In this document: piece after piece, positions 25,883 to 35,801 of the stretch
How positions within the stretch are numbered: position 1 is the stretch's first letter
Layout of the letters: each line of letters begins with the position of its first letter
NCBI RefSeq assembly: GCF_900182905.1
Contig: NZ_FXUF01000005.1
Span: 186,001 to 250,000, forward strand
Length of the DNA: 64,000 bases
Origin: Anoxynatronum buryatiense
Lineage (GTDB): Bacteria; Bacillota; Clostridia; Peptostreptococcales; Tindalliaceae
Direction of reading: 5' to 3'
Position numbers and translations under genes: made by a program
The notes under the pieces: model-generated
Databases searched by the model: none
What the model was told of the DNA's origin: nothing
Seen by the model: only the letters and a program-made list of their open reading frames with translations

Positions 25883-27017
25883 GACTGCCTCCCTTCATCT
25901 CCATCAGCAGCTGGTGATAAGCCTCCACCATCTGCCGTCGGTCAAAGTGTTGCCGGGCATGGTGATAAGCCGCTTCTCCCATGGGTTTCCAACGCTCATG
26001 CTGCAGTATTTTTCGCAGACAGTCTGTCAGCTGGTCCACATTCCCGGCGGCATACAGGTATCCGTTGACACCGTCCTGAACAATTTCAGAGGCGCCTCCA
26101 ATATCTGACAATACCGCCGCTTTCTTCATGGCCTGGCTTTCAATGGCTGCAATGGAAAGCGTCTCCACCGAGTCAGAAGTAAGCACAAACACATCCACCA
26201 TCGCCAGATAGGGCCGCACATCGGCAATGTGTCCGGTGATATAGACGCTTTCTTCCATCCCCAGCTCCCGGATGCGCTTTTCAATATGCGCCCGCTGATC
26301 TCCGTCGCCGATGAGAAGCAGTTTCACCGGGTGACCGTCAGATTTCAAACGGTGGACGGCTTCCAGCAGATCCTGGTGTCTTTTTTCAACCCGAAAACTG
26401 GAGCAGTTGCCGATGATCACCTGATTGGGTTCATACGCCAGCAAGCGGCGGGTGGCAGTTAATTTTGCCTCTTCCTTCAAAAAATCATAGAACCGCTCCA
26501 AATGAATGCCATTGTGAATGGTGCGGGCATGGTGAAGGCGCAGCCCTTTGTAGGTTCGCAGCCAGTACTCCTTTTGCTTTTCGCTGACAAACACCAACCG
26601 GTTGTTTTTTTTCAGCAGGCGGGTGAGGTACCATCGCTGGAAACGTTCTTTGGTATCCCGGGGAAGGGTGGAGTGAAACACAGTGGCCACCGGCGGGGGA
26701 GCACTGTTCCCCCTGGCAGCCAGCCTGAAATAAAGGGCCGGGTACAGATCCACGCACAGCACCAGGTGGGGCTGAAAGACTGACAGGCGTTCTTTCAGCG
26801 CCTTCACCACCCGCCTGTCCAGATAGTTTTTTTTCTTGAGGATATGAAACCGAATTTCCGGGCGTCCTTTATCAATGATCTCCTGTTTATGGTCCAGCAC
26901 GGCAATTTCGATGTCATAGCCCCGGTCCACCAAACCATTGGCCAGTTCAAGGGTCTGCATTTCAGCACCCCCGAAGGTCATGCTGCTGATGATGATGAAC
27001 AGCTTTGTCATGCCCAT
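25872..27017 (-). CDS. Glycosyltransferase family 4
   Basis: A 381-residue GT-B enzyme: SSMTFGGAEMQTLELANGL in the acceptor half, IIGNCSSFRVEKRHQDLLEAV at the start of the donor half and DSVETLSIAAIESQAMKKAAVLSDIGGASEIV as the donor-binding E-x7-E region. It overlaps the Wzy gene by ten bases and the deacetylase by eleven, so it belongs to a tightly coupled operon. Several short starts compete at the overlap; I kept ATG 27017. Sugar specificity cannot be read from sequence. Confidence 0.88.
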   Translation of the reverse strand: MGMTKLFIIISSMTFGGAEMQTLELANGLVDRGYDIEIAVLDHKQEIIDKGRPEIRFHILKKKNYLDRRVVKALKERLSVFQPHLVLCVDLYPALYFRLAARGNSAPPPVATVFHSTLPRDTKERFQRWYLTRLLKKNNRLVFVSEKQKEYWLRTYKGLRLHHARTIHNGIHLERFYDFLKEEAKLTATRRLLAYEPNQVIIGNCSSFRVEKRHQDLLEAVHRLKSDGHPVKLLLIGDGDQRAHIEKRIRELGMEESVYITGHIADVRPYLAMVDVFVLTSDSVETLSIAAIESQAMKKAAVLSDIGGASEIVQDGVNGYLYAAGNVDQLTDCLRKILQHERWKPMGEAAYHHARQHFDRRQMVEAYHQLLMEMKGGSHGG

Positions 27018-28525
27018 TCCATGCCCGCTCCTTCCACGCCGGTTTCGGGATGCTCTGCATCCTCACTGGCTTCATTATTGACTGCTTTTTCCAGGAAACG
27101 GTGCTGTTTTTCCTGGCCGATCACCACAAAGGCCAGCGCCATCACCATGTAAAAATAGGCATTGGTCAATTGGGGAAGCAAAAAGCTGTCTGTTAATCCC
27201 CGGCCTAAAAAACAGCCCAGAGAAGTGAGCAGCCCCGCTGTCACATGCAGTTCTTCAATGCTTCCCGAGCGGCGCCGCCGGTAAAAAGCCCTGAGCAGCC
27301 CCGCCAGCACGTATCCCAAAAACCCCAGATAGAACGCCAACCCAATAATGCCCGTGTCCACCAGTGTGTCCAGAAACATGTTGTGGGAATGGGTGACCCG
27401 GAGCATGCGCCCATTTCGAAATGCCTGAAAATCCATGATTCCGTAGCGGCCGTAGCCTGCCAGTGTCTGCCACGGGTGGGTGGCTGTTCGCTGACGCCAT
27501 TCCCGCATCACCGGCCGCCAGATTTCATCGGTTCTGCCGGCGGTGATCACATTTCGTTCACCGCCCTCCAGACCAGTGAGGGCCCGCTCGGTAACACCGG
27601 GCATGGCCGCTGCCACCAGCACCACCAGCACCACCACCGGTAAAATCAGCCGGTATTGTCGGGTGAGCACCACAATGGCAGCAATGGAAAGAAGAATCAT
27701 GGCATAGGCTGTGCGGGAGTAAATTAACGTTGCCGCCACAAGGGAAAGTACCGCTGCCAGATAAAACCACCGGCGATATTTACCCCGGGGTACCAGGGCC
27801 ATGGCCAGCATGAGGGGGAATCCCACAATGATAAAGTCTGCCAGATTATTGCCGTGCATTCCCAGTGTCTCCAGGCCAATAATATCACGCACCGTTGAAA
27901 AATCGGCACCCGGTGGCACCTTCAGCACCCAGGTACTCACAATCACGCCGGAAAAAAGACTCATGGACAGGGCCAGATAAAACAGCACCCGTCGTATTTC
28001 TTTTCCCTGCCGGACACTCCCGGCAATCATCAGAAAGGGGATGCTGGTGAGGAGGGGAATCAACCCGTGGGAAAGAAAGAACTTCACCGGGCTGTAGCTC
28101 TCCTGCCAAAATTCCCGGGCAAAGCCGGCCACATGGCCGGTACGAAAAATAGCTGCCGTAAGCAGCAGCAGGCTTCCGGCATAAAACACCGCCGCCGGTC
28201 GCAGTTCCCGAAAGTCTGGCTTTCGATTCAGCAAAAACCCCAAAAGCAGCAACAGTAGGAGGATGTTGTTAATTCTGGCACCGGGAACCGGCAGCAACTG
28301 GGCCGTGAACAGGGTGGAGGCAGAGAGAGGCAAAACGGGAATCACCGCTGCCAGACACAGGGTATCACTGCTCAGCAAAAGGGCGGCCAGCAGCAGTGCG
28401 CCGGGGATCATCACAATCATGTAAGGAGACTGGGCCGCCATGACCACAGCCGCCACCAGTGCCAATGTTGACAGCCCGCCCACCCAGAGGAGATCCGGCA
28501 GTGCCATGGTGTTTTTTTCAATCAT
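27008..28525 (-). CDS. O-antigen ligase/polymerase (Wzy-type)
   Basis: About 505 residues with 10-12 hydrophobic helices and a Wzy_C-type outer loop (GERNVITAGRTDEIWRPVMREW...HPWQTLAGYGRYG...VTHSHNMFLDTLVDTGIIGL). The R and H in this loop match the pattern of O-antigen ligase and polymerase families, which join repeat units on the outer membrane face. ATG 28525 (MIEKNT) is chosen with GAAGGTG upstream. Together with the flippase (19122) and chain-length protein (28661) it defines a Wzx/Wzy-dependent polysaccharide pathway. Confidence 0.88.
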   Translation of the reverse strand: MIEKNTMALPDLLWVGGLSTLALVAAVVMAAQSPYMIVMIPGALLLAALLLSSDTLCLAAVIPVLPLSASTLFTAQLLPVPGARINNILLLLLLLGFLLNRKPDFRELRPAAVFYAGSLLLLTAAIFRTGHVAGFAREFWQESYSPVKFFLSHGLIPLLTSIPFLMIAGSVRQGKEIRRVLFYLALSMSLFSGVIVSTWVLKVPPGADFSTVRDIIGLETLGMHGNNLADFIIVGFPLMLAMALVPRGKYRRWFYLAAVLSLVAATLIYSRTAYAMILLSIAAIVVLTRQYRLILPVVVLVVLVAAAMPGVTERALTGLEGGERNVITAGRTDEIWRPVMREWRQRTATHPWQTLAGYGRYGIMDFQAFRNGRMLRVTHSHNMFLDTLVDTGIIGLAFYLGFLGYVLAGLLRAFYRRRRSGSIEELHVTAGLLTSLGCFLGRGLTDSFLLPQLTNAYFYMVMALAFVVIGQEKQHRFLEKAVNNEASEDAEHPETGVEGAGMEWA

Positions 28526-28660
28526 TGCTGTCACCTTCTCTTTTGTGTTTCTCATATGTGTTACTCTTGACTACAGTGATTGACTGCTGTTCCTTGGATG
28601 CTTTTCTGCTTACGGGTCTTGATCGCGGCATTTTCCCTGCCGGCTTCTCATTGTACCCAA

Positions 28661-29341
28661 TCAGTCATCGGTGGACGGCTTTTTATCACGTTCACGGTAC
28701 CGCTGGTTTCGCATACGGGACATGGGTTCCACTTCCACCAGCGTCATCAGCAGAACAATGGCCATTCCCAGCAACACGCCCCCCAGCAGCCCCAGCACCC
28801 ACAAGTGTTTTTTGCCAAGGCCGGCAATGCGGTCGGGTCGTTCGGCCGTGCGGATCACATGAATGAAATCCTGGCCGGTGAGGTCCATCACCATTTGATC
28901 GATGGTCCAGGCAACGGTGTCTGCCGCTACCCGGGCTCCCTCTGCGTCAGGGTAGCGCACTGCCACGTGAACCACCCGGGCATTCAGAACCGTTTCTGTT
29001 TCCACACTTTTTAGAAAGGTCTCTTCGTCATAGCTGTTGCCGTCACCCAACTCCTGCTGCAATGCCCGGTTCACCGCCTGACGCACCCGGGTGCTGAAAA
29101 TCAGTTCCGGAATATCGTTGACGATTTTCTCCGCAATCTGCACCTCCTGCAGCATGACATACGCTTCATAAGCCTCATCATCACCCGGGTTCCGGCTCAC
29201 CAACAGCGAGGTGGAGGCCTCATAGGCGGGCTGGAAGGTGCGGATCACTGAGAGAAACATGCTCAGCACCATAATCACGGTCACCACCCCGATGAGGGGC
29301 AGGGATTTCATCACATTTCGAAAATAACGCACCACTGTCAT
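28661..29341 (-). CDS. Wzz/YveK-type chain-length determinant
   Basis: A 226-residue protein with two membrane helices (about residues 15-35 and 180-205) enclosing an extracellular region that begins YEASTSLLVSRNPGD. This is the Wzz/capsular co-polymerase layout. It ends in a short charged tail, and no BY-type tyrosine kinase gene accompanies it, which differs from many Firmicute capsule loci. Its ATG overlaps the stop of the GT gene by one base (TGATG). It would set polymer length together with the Wzy protein. Confidence 0.88.
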   Translation of the reverse strand: MTVVRYFRNVMKSLPLIGVVTVIMVLSMFLSVIRTFQPAYEASTSLLVSRNPGDDEAYEAYVMLQEVQIAEKIVNDIPELIFSTRVRQAVNRALQQELGDGNSYDEETFLKSVETETVLNARVVHVAVRYPDAEGARVAADTVAWTIDQMVMDLTGQDFIHVIRTAERPDRIAGLGKKHLWVLGLLGGVLLGMAIVLLMTLVEVEPMSRMRNQRYRERDKKPSTDD

Positions 29342-30456
29342 CACCCTTTTTGATTAGTCAGTTGCCGATAGATTTTTTCTGTTTCCATTGTGACAGTATC
29401 CCAGTCATAGGTTTTCTGAATATGGGCCTTCAGTACCTGCGGTTGAAAGCATTCCCGGTGGCGGGCTTCTTCCCGCAAAAGATCTGTCAGTGCATCCCGC
29501 AGGGATTCCACATTTCCCTGACGGAAGCTGAGGCCGTGGTTTTCCACCACTGCCAGATTTTCTTCAATGTCGCTCACCAGGCACAGGCACCCCTGGCTCA
29601 TGGCCTCCAGCAGGCTGATGGGAAGTCCTTCAATATCTGAGGGAAGCACATAGGTGTAGGCATTGGCATATAACCGTTGCAGTGTTTCTTCATCCTGAAA
29701 GCCCACCAGGCTCACCCGGGGGTCTGCCGCTGCCTTTTCCCGGAGAAGCGCCGTGTATTCCTGGTTATAGGGATTATCACCGGCGATGATGAGTTTCTTG
29801 TCTGTGGTCACCTGCCGAAAGGCATCCAGCAGGTAATGGCATCCTTTTTCAGGCACCAGCCTGGCAACAAAAAGAAAGTAGCTGTCTTTTTCGATATTCA
29901 TGGAAGCTGCCAGTGATCCCAGGGGTTCCTCCGGCTTCAGGTTAATCCCGTTTTGGATATAAGTCACAGAGGTGCCATATTTTTTCTGGTAGTAGGGCAC
30001 CAGGGTTTTGGAAACACTGATGGTGGCATGGGGGAAGCGGGCGGTGGCATATTCTCCCAGCTTCAGGTAACGGGTGGCCAGCCCCTTCCACTTGGCTCTT
30101 TTCCAGTCAAGGCCATGGACGGTACAAACCACTTTTTTACCGGCAAGGCGAGGAATAAAGCTCATCACCGAGGGACCAAGGGCGTGAAAATGAACGATGT
30201 CATAAGAACCAAAGGCAGTTTGCACACTGGCAATGATGGAATAGATCAGTGCCTCCAGCGAATTTTTTTTCACCGTGAACACCGGTTTTAAAAGAGTGCC
30301 CCGGTAGGGTCCCGCATCTTTGCCGTAAATATCCCGGTTATACAGATGCACCTCATGCCCCCTGGCTGCCAGTCTGGCGGCAATTTCCTCCACGTGCACC
30401 TCTACGCCCCCCAGCCTTGAAGGAACGCGTTTATGGCCTATCATGGCAATTTTCAT
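29341..30456 (-). CDS. Glycosyltransferase family 4
   Basis: A 371-residue GT-B enzyme beginning MKIAMIGHKRVPSRLGGVEVHVEEIA. The donor half has FLFVARLVPEKGCHYLLDAF and PSDIEGLPISLLEAMSQGCLCLVSDI (E-x7-E). The N-terminus resembles rhamnosyl or galactosyl GT4 enzymes of capsule loci, but specificity is not assigned. It overlaps its neighbours on both sides by one to four bases, showing translational coupling. Confidence 0.9.
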   Translation of the reverse strand: MKIAMIGHKRVPSRLGGVEVHVEEIAARLAARGHEVHLYNRDIYGKDAGPYRGTLLKPVFTVKKNSLEALIYSIIASVQTAFGSYDIVHFHALGPSVMSFIPRLAGKKVVCTVHGLDWKRAKWKGLATRYLKLGEYATARFPHATISVSKTLVPYYQKKYGTSVTYIQNGINLKPEEPLGSLAASMNIEKDSYFLFVARLVPEKGCHYLLDAFRQVTTDKKLIIAGDNPYNQEYTALLREKAAADPRVSLVGFQDEETLQRLYANAYTYVLPSDIEGLPISLLEAMSQGCLCLVSDIEENLAVVENHGLSFRQGNVESLRDALTDLLREEARHRECFQPQVLKAHIQKTYDWDTVTMETEKIYRQLTNQKG

Positions 30457-31673
30457 GGGTTGCTCCTCCCGTTTTTCAGCAGCGGTGTCACCAGATTCAT
30501 CAGTCTGTCTCCGTAAGTGTCGATTGAAAAGGCCTCCACCTTTTGCCGGGCTTTCACCGCCATGGCTGCCGCTGTATCAGGCTGGCTCCAGAGACGCTGC
30601 ACCTGCTGCCGCAGGGCGGCTTCATCTGCTGCCGGAAATAACAGCCCATCCACTTCATGATCCACCAGCTCGGGAATTCCCCCAATACGGGATCCAATCA
30701 CCGGGGTGCCCACCATGAGAGATTCCAGCACGGCCATGGGACAATTCTCATACCATTCGGTGGGAAGCAGGGTGGCCCTGGCTTCGCCAATAAGCTTCAC
30801 CAGTTCTTCCCCGGTCTTGAATCCCACAAACTTCAAGTTGGCGAGATTTGCCTGCTTGACTTCTTCTTCCAGTTCACCGCCGCCGGCGATGAGAAAGGGC
30901 ACCTCCGGCAGCGAGCGAATCACCCGCAGCAGGGTGGGGATTCCTTTTTGAATGGAAAGACGCCCGAAATAAAGAAAATAATCCTGTTTTTCAAATTGCA
31001 TCTGGTCATAATCCCGTTTTATGAAATTATGAATGGTATGAATTCGACGCCCGTCTTCTCCAAAAGCAACCATTTTGTCAGCCAGAAACTGGCTGGGGGC
31101 AATGAAGGCATCAATCATCTCATAGGTTCTCAACCGGTGATACAGCCATCCCTCCACCGCTCCAAAAAAACTTTTCACCCGGGAGTTATGAATGCACCGG
31201 TGACGCACACATTCGTGGTAACGCCGCCCCTTGCATTTTTCACAGATGGTGGTGTCATGTTCCCGGTACATCATGTGGTTGGGGCATACCAGCTGAAAAT
31301 CATGGAGGGTTTGAATCATGGGGATTCCCTGGGCATGAATCTCATAGAGAATCGACGGTGTCAGCTGAAAGTTGATGTTGTTCAGATGCACGTAGTCCGG
31401 CTGAAAGTCGTTCAGCACCTGCCGGATTTTTCGCCTTGCCTCCCGGGAATAGATGATGCGAAAGGGGTAAGTGACCTGCCGCACCGAAACACCCCGGAAC
31501 TCCACATGGCTCACATTCAGGTTCAACTCGTTTCCATAGACATTGCGGGAATCCTCCATGCCGAAAAACTGCACGTCATGCCCCTGTTGCCTAAGATAGT
31601 CTGCCAGTTCAAAGGCGTAGGTTTCGGCGCCTCCCCGGTGGTACAGAAATTTATTGACCATGAGTATTTTCAT
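30453..31673 (-). CDS. Glycosyltransferase family 4
   Basis: A 406-residue GT-B enzyme beginning MKILMVNKFLYHRGGAETYAFELADYL. A Cys cluster (TTICEKCKGRRYHECVRHRCIHNS, about residues 140-165) is typical of a GT4 subgroup and could bind a metal. The donor half has FLYFGRLSIQKGIPTLL and PTEWYENCPMAVLESLMVGTPVIGS. It starts one base after the sugar-transferase stop, so the two are coupled. It is likely the second sugar-adding enzyme in the pathway, by its position only. Confidence 0.9.
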   Translation of the reverse strand: MKILMVNKFLYHRGGAETYAFELADYLRQQGHDVQFFGMEDSRNVYGNELNLNVSHVEFRGVSVRQVTYPFRIIYSREARRKIRQVLNDFQPDYVHLNNINFQLTPSILYEIHAQGIPMIQTLHDFQLVCPNHMMYREHDTTICEKCKGRRYHECVRHRCIHNSRVKSFFGAVEGWLYHRLRTYEMIDAFIAPSQFLADKMVAFGEDGRRIHTIHNFIKRDYDQMQFEKQDYFLYFGRLSIQKGIPTLLRVIRSLPEVPFLIAGGGELEEEVKQANLANLKFVGFKTGEELVKLIGEARATLLPTEWYENCPMAVLESLMVGTPVIGSRIGGIPELVDHEVDGLLFPAADEAALRQQVQRLWSQPDTAAAMAVKARQKVEAFSIDTYGDRLMNLVTPLLKNGRSNP

Positions 31674-33209
31674 TTAATGGGATCCCCTCCGCTGTAACAC
31701 CACTATGACCGTTTTGGCAATGATTTTGATATCCCGCCAGACTGTCCAGTTGGCAATGTAGGCATTATCCAGTTTCACCACTTCTTCAAAATCAATGACG
31801 GCGGACCGACCGCTGATCTGCCACATGCCGGTAATGCCGGGAATCACTGAAATCCGCTTGTAGTGATGTGTCTGGTATTCTTCCACCTCTGCCACCGTGG
31901 GCGGCCGGGTGCCCACCAGACTCATGTCACCTTTCAGCACGTTATAGAACTGGGGCAGTTCATCAAGGCTGGTTTTGCGAAGAAACGCACCGATTCTCGT
32001 TACCCGGGGATCATTGGTCATTTTGAACATATGCCCCCGCATTTCATTCTTGGCCTGCAGTTCTCTTTTTTTAGCCTCGGCATCATTGCACATGGAACGA
32101 AACTTTCGGATTTTAAACACACGGCCGTTTTTTCCCACCCGGTCCTGGGTGAAAATCACCGGCCCGCTGCTTTCCAGCTTAATCAGCGGGGCAATCACCA
32201 GCCACGCAATACCAAAGATCACCATTCCCACCAGTGACCCCATAATATCCAGCAGTCGTTTGGCCAGCAGCTGTTCTTCATTGAGGCTGACCGTATGAAA
32301 TTTTACCGCCGGTATGTCATCAATCATGGTCACCATAGCCTGGGCAGAATGATAGTTCTGCCGCTTCAGCAGCATGGTGATGGTAATGCCCCTCTCCTGG
32401 CAGGTTTTCAGAAGGGGTTCCAGCCGCTGGTCATAGGATAGTGACCGGGTCACCACCACTTCATCCACCACTTGCCGGTTGATAATGTCTTCCAGCTCAT
32501 CCAGTCCGCCCAAATGAGGCAGAGGACCGTAGATCAGTGCCTGCAGACTGCATTCCGGCAAAAGACGGTCGCCGTTTTCCGCTTTTCCCGGCAATAATGA
32601 ATCCCGTGTTGCCTGTATGCCCGCCCCATCATCCATTCCCGCAGCTTCATGCCCGGGAGGATACTTGATGTGCAGAAACCCAATAATCCGGTAGTTCAGA
32701 TACTGGTGACGGCGAATGGCTTCCACATACTGCACCCCATTGGGCGACTGACCCACCAGCAGCACATTTCGCACGTTTTCAGCCTGGCGATTTCGGTTGC
32801 TGCGCATTCGATGATAGATCACCTTGCCGCAGGTGGAAATGACAAAAAAGATGACTGAAAACAGCAAATGATTCCCCTGGCGATAGTCTGTCAGCACAGC
32901 CATAAGCAGCCCATAGGACAAAAAATGGCCGGCAGCAAAGGCAATCACAGACTCCAGCAGCAACCGGCCGGTGAGTGCCCTTGGACTTTCCATGAAGGAA
33001 TCATACAGTTCAACAAACAGAAAAACCAGCAGGTTCATCAGGGCAATAATACTCACGTACCCGTAGATTTCAAGCCCGGATAAAGGGCGAAAACTTTCCG
33101 CCAGCCATCTTTCAGCCAGCTGGATGCTGATGATGACACTGATGAGCATCATGACCACATCCAGTACCACATAAGTCATTCGTAAAAGCTTTTTTTGCCA
33201 TCGCAGCAT
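31674..33209 (-). CDS. Undecaprenyl-phosphate sugar phosphotransferase (WbaP/WcaJ type)
   Basis: A 511-residue integral membrane enzyme that starts repeat-unit synthesis by moving a sugar phosphate to undecaprenyl phosphate. Four N-terminal helices, a central CoA-binding-like fold (RNVLLVGQSPNGVQYVEAI) and a re-entrant helix (KRLLDIMGSLVGMVIFGIAWLV) lead to the catalytic domain: FKIRKFRSMC, TSLDELPQFYNVLKGDMSLVGTRPP and PGITGMWQISGRS. First gene of the exopolysaccharide operon. AGGGGGTG precedes the ATG. The middle region between the fold and the catalytic domain has a low-homology insert (about 175-205). Confidence 0.94.
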   Translation of the reverse strand: MLRWQKKLLRMTYVVLDVVMMLISVIISIQLAERWLAESFRPLSGLEIYGYVSIIALMNLLVFLFVELYDSFMESPRALTGRLLLESVIAFAAGHFLSYGLLMAVLTDYRQGNHLLFSVIFFVISTCGKVIYHRMRSNRNRQAENVRNVLLVGQSPNGVQYVEAIRRHQYLNYRIIGFLHIKYPPGHEAAGMDDGAGIQATRDSLLPGKAENGDRLLPECSLQALIYGPLPHLGGLDELEDIINRQVVDEVVVTRSLSYDQRLEPLLKTCQERGITITMLLKRQNYHSAQAMVTMIDDIPAVKFHTVSLNEEQLLAKRLLDIMGSLVGMVIFGIAWLVIAPLIKLESSGPVIFTQDRVGKNGRVFKIRKFRSMCNDAEAKKRELQAKNEMRGHMFKMTNDPRVTRIGAFLRKTSLDELPQFYNVLKGDMSLVGTRPPTVAEVEEYQTHHYKRISVIPGITGMWQISGRSAVIDFEEVVKLDNAYIANWTVWRDIKIIAKTVIVVLQRRGSH

Positions 33210-33240
33210 GACGCCACCCCCTGGTTGTTGACGACTTCTT

Positions 33241-33336
33241 TTGGCGCACCATCATTTTTTGGTGCACCAATACTTAAAATTCTTTTGAAATTTTCAGATA
33301 TTGTCACCGGCAATGTGGCTCTTCTTTTGGCGCCAA
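33241..33336. promoter_or_regulatory. Three TTGGYGC-type palindromes upstream of the exopolysaccharide operon
   Basis: Sites are TTGGCGCACCA (33241-33251), the perfect palindrome TTGGTGCACCAA (33259-33270) and the perfect palindrome TTGGCGCCAA (33327-33336). The first two also form an 11-bp hairpin around an AT-rich loop. They lie 30-130 nt before the start codon of the first gene. They could be operators of a dimeric regulator or, for the first two, a leader hairpin. Confidence 0.55.
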
Positions 33337-33338
33337 AC

Positions 33339-33367
33339 ATAAAACAGCCAGTCAGATTCTCTGGCTG
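33339..33367 (-). terminator. Terminator or attenuator in the exopolysaccharide leader
   Basis: On the minus strand ACAGCCAG and CTGGCTGT form an eight-bp hairpin followed by TTTTATG. It lies 50 nt after a stronger terminator, so it is either a back-up terminator or an attenuator for the sugar-transferase operon. A possible TTGAAA-N16-TAATTA promoter lies just before it. Confidence 0.6.
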
Positions 33368-33416
33368 TAATTACTATTAGATTACCCATTTTCAACCGCC
33401 AGAAACGGCTTCCCTG

Positions 33417-33446
33417 CAAAAACCGCCACGTTATTCATCGTGGCGG
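33417..33446 (-). terminator. Terminator overlapping the GT2 stop codon
   Basis: CCGCCACG pairs with CGTGGCGG around an eight-base loop that contains the TAA stop of the GT2 gene; TTTTTG follows on the minus strand. Confidence 0.92.
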
Positions 33447-34627
33447 CAACAGAGCTCCCACAGGGGCAGATTCAATTCTTCAATGGATTTGATCAGCAGC
33501 TTTTCCCGCTGGCTCAGATCAACCGGCCGGCAGCCTTCCAGTTCCTGCAGGGTTTTCTTCGCCACCACCAGCAGGGCTTCCCGTACATTTGTCTCAAAAC
33601 CGCTGGTTCTTCGGTAGAAGATCGAACCCAGCTGCTTGAGAATCAGGCGGTAGAATGTGTGGTCCAGGGGCATTTTCAGCCGGTGGTTCTCCCCAATCAA
33701 CCGGTCAATAATGTAGTAGGTATCCAGGCTCTTGGGAGTGCTGTTGGACTGATGGGTCAGCGAGGCTTCGTGGAGACGGTACACATAAAGGGGGTCAGGC
33801 AGGTACACGTAGTGCCGTGCCCGGCGCAACACCACCAGGCGGTTAATGGTATCCTCATAGATGAGCCCCAGGGTGAATCCCAGATCATCCCACAGATGAC
33901 GGGCATAGAGCTTACCCCAGGGATAACCGGGAATGGTCAGCATGGTTTCCGGCGTCTGCTTAAAGTCCACCTGCTTGCGGTGGTGGTGCAGGGGCCGGCC
34001 CAGACGGGTGCGTCCTTTTTCCAGCAGCAGGTAGTTACCCTCCACCAGGTCAGCCCTGGTGCGTTCCGCTTCTGTCAGCATATGCTCCAGCGCTCCCGGT
34101 GTCAGGGCATCATCTGCATCCACAAAAAGAAAATAACGTCCTCTGGCAACAGACATGGCCCGGTTTCGGGCTCTTGAAATGCCACCGTTGGGCTGGGTGA
34201 TGATCACCAGCCGGTCGTCCGGTTTCCGGGCTGCCAGCATCTCGCCGGTGGCATCGGTGGAACCGTCATTCACCACAATGACTTCATACCCATAGGTCGT
34301 CTGTTGGCTTAACAGTGACTGAAGGCATTCTTCCAGATAGTCGGCAGCGTTATAGGCAGGCACAATAACAGAGACCCAGATGGATGGATCTGCCGCCACC
34401 CGGTCTGTCAGCGCCGGTTTCAAATCCTCGGGGTCATAAGGGCGCAGGGACTGGAGCAGTTCCATGCTTTCGGTTTCAGTGAGCGTCACCCGGGTGCGGG
34501 GATCAATGCGCTGCAAACGAAACTGAAACATCAATTGCTGCAATGCGTCCAGCAGCTTCCCCCCTGCCAGGGACAGGGAGTAGCTGCCGGTGATGCCGTA
34601 GAGTTTATTGAAAATCCGCTCAAACAT
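33431..34627 (-). CDS. Glycosyltransferase family 2
   Basis: A 398-residue GT-A enzyme. The catalytic domain begins at about residue 95 with SVIVPAYNAADYLEECLQSLLSQ, has VNDGSTDATGE and the metal motif LFVDADDAL. About 90 residues precede it and a helical region of about 120 residues follows. It starts seven bases after the upp stop with no good ribosome site of its own, so it is probably translationally coupled to upp, although its function fits the polysaccharide locus. Sugar and acceptor unknown. Confidence 0.86.
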   Translation of the reverse strand: MFERIFNKLYGITGSYSLSLAGGKLLDALQQLMFQFRLQRIDPRTRVTLTETESMELLQSLRPYDPEDLKPALTDRVAADPSIWVSVIVPAYNAADYLEECLQSLLSQQTTYGYEVIVVNDGSTDATGEMLAARKPDDRLVIITQPNGGISRARNRAMSVARGRYFLFVDADDALTPGALEHMLTEAERTRADLVEGNYLLLEKGRTRLGRPLHHHRKQVDFKQTPETMLTIPGYPWGKLYARHLWDDLGFTLGLIYEDTINRLVVLRRARHYVYLPDPLYVYRLHEASLTHQSNSTPKSLDTYYIIDRLIGENHRLKMPLDHTFYRLILKQLGSIFYRRTSGFETNVREALLVVAKKTLQELEGCRPVDLSQREKLLIKSIEELNLPLWELCCRHDE

Positions 34628-34633
34628 CAGTCA

Positions 34634-35348
<715 letters not shown>

Positions 35349-35801
35349 TTATTGGCGGCCGTAAGTTGCTTCCAGCTGGGTGATGAGATCCACCCGCCGC
35401 TGGTGCCGTCCGCCGTCAAAGCTGGTTTCCAGCCAGACTTTCACCAATTCCAGGGCCAGTTCAGGGCCAATGACCCGGCCGCCCAGGGCCAGTACATTGC
35501 TGTCGTTATGCTGCCGTGTGGAGCGGGCAGAATAACAGTCGGATACCAGGGCACACCGAATGCCAGGCACTTTATTGGCGGCAATGGAAATGCCAATGCC
35601 GGTGCCGCAGAGAAGAATGCCCCGCTGATATTTTCCCGCCGCCACAGCCTCTGCCACCTTTTGGGCATAAACCGGATAGTCGCAGGATTCTTCATCATGG
35701 GTGCCAAAATCGGTCACTTCATATTCCTGGTCAACCAGATGCTGATAAATCAGTTCTTTCAGAGCATAGCCGCCATGATCACTGCCAATGGCAATTTTCA
35801 T
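35349..35801 (-). CDS. rpiB: Ribose-5-phosphate isomerase B
   Basis: A 150-residue enzyme of the RpiB/LacAB family interconverting ribose-5- and ribulose-5-phosphate in the pentose phosphate pathway. MKIAIGSDHGGYALK binds substrate, ESCDYPVYAQKVAEAV and GILLCGTGIGISIAANK (catalytic Cys and anion hole) are characteristic. Its start overlaps the ywlE stop by four bases. Gene order ywlE-rpiB-upp is conserved in many Firmicutes. Confidence 0.96.
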   Translation of the reverse strand: MKIAIGSDHGGYALKELIYQHLVDQEYEVTDFGTHDEESCDYPVYAQKVAEAVAAGKYQRGILLCGTGIGISIAANKVPGIRCALVSDCYSARSTRQHNDSNVLALGGRVIGPELALELVKVWLETSFDGGRHQRRVDLITQLEATYGRQ

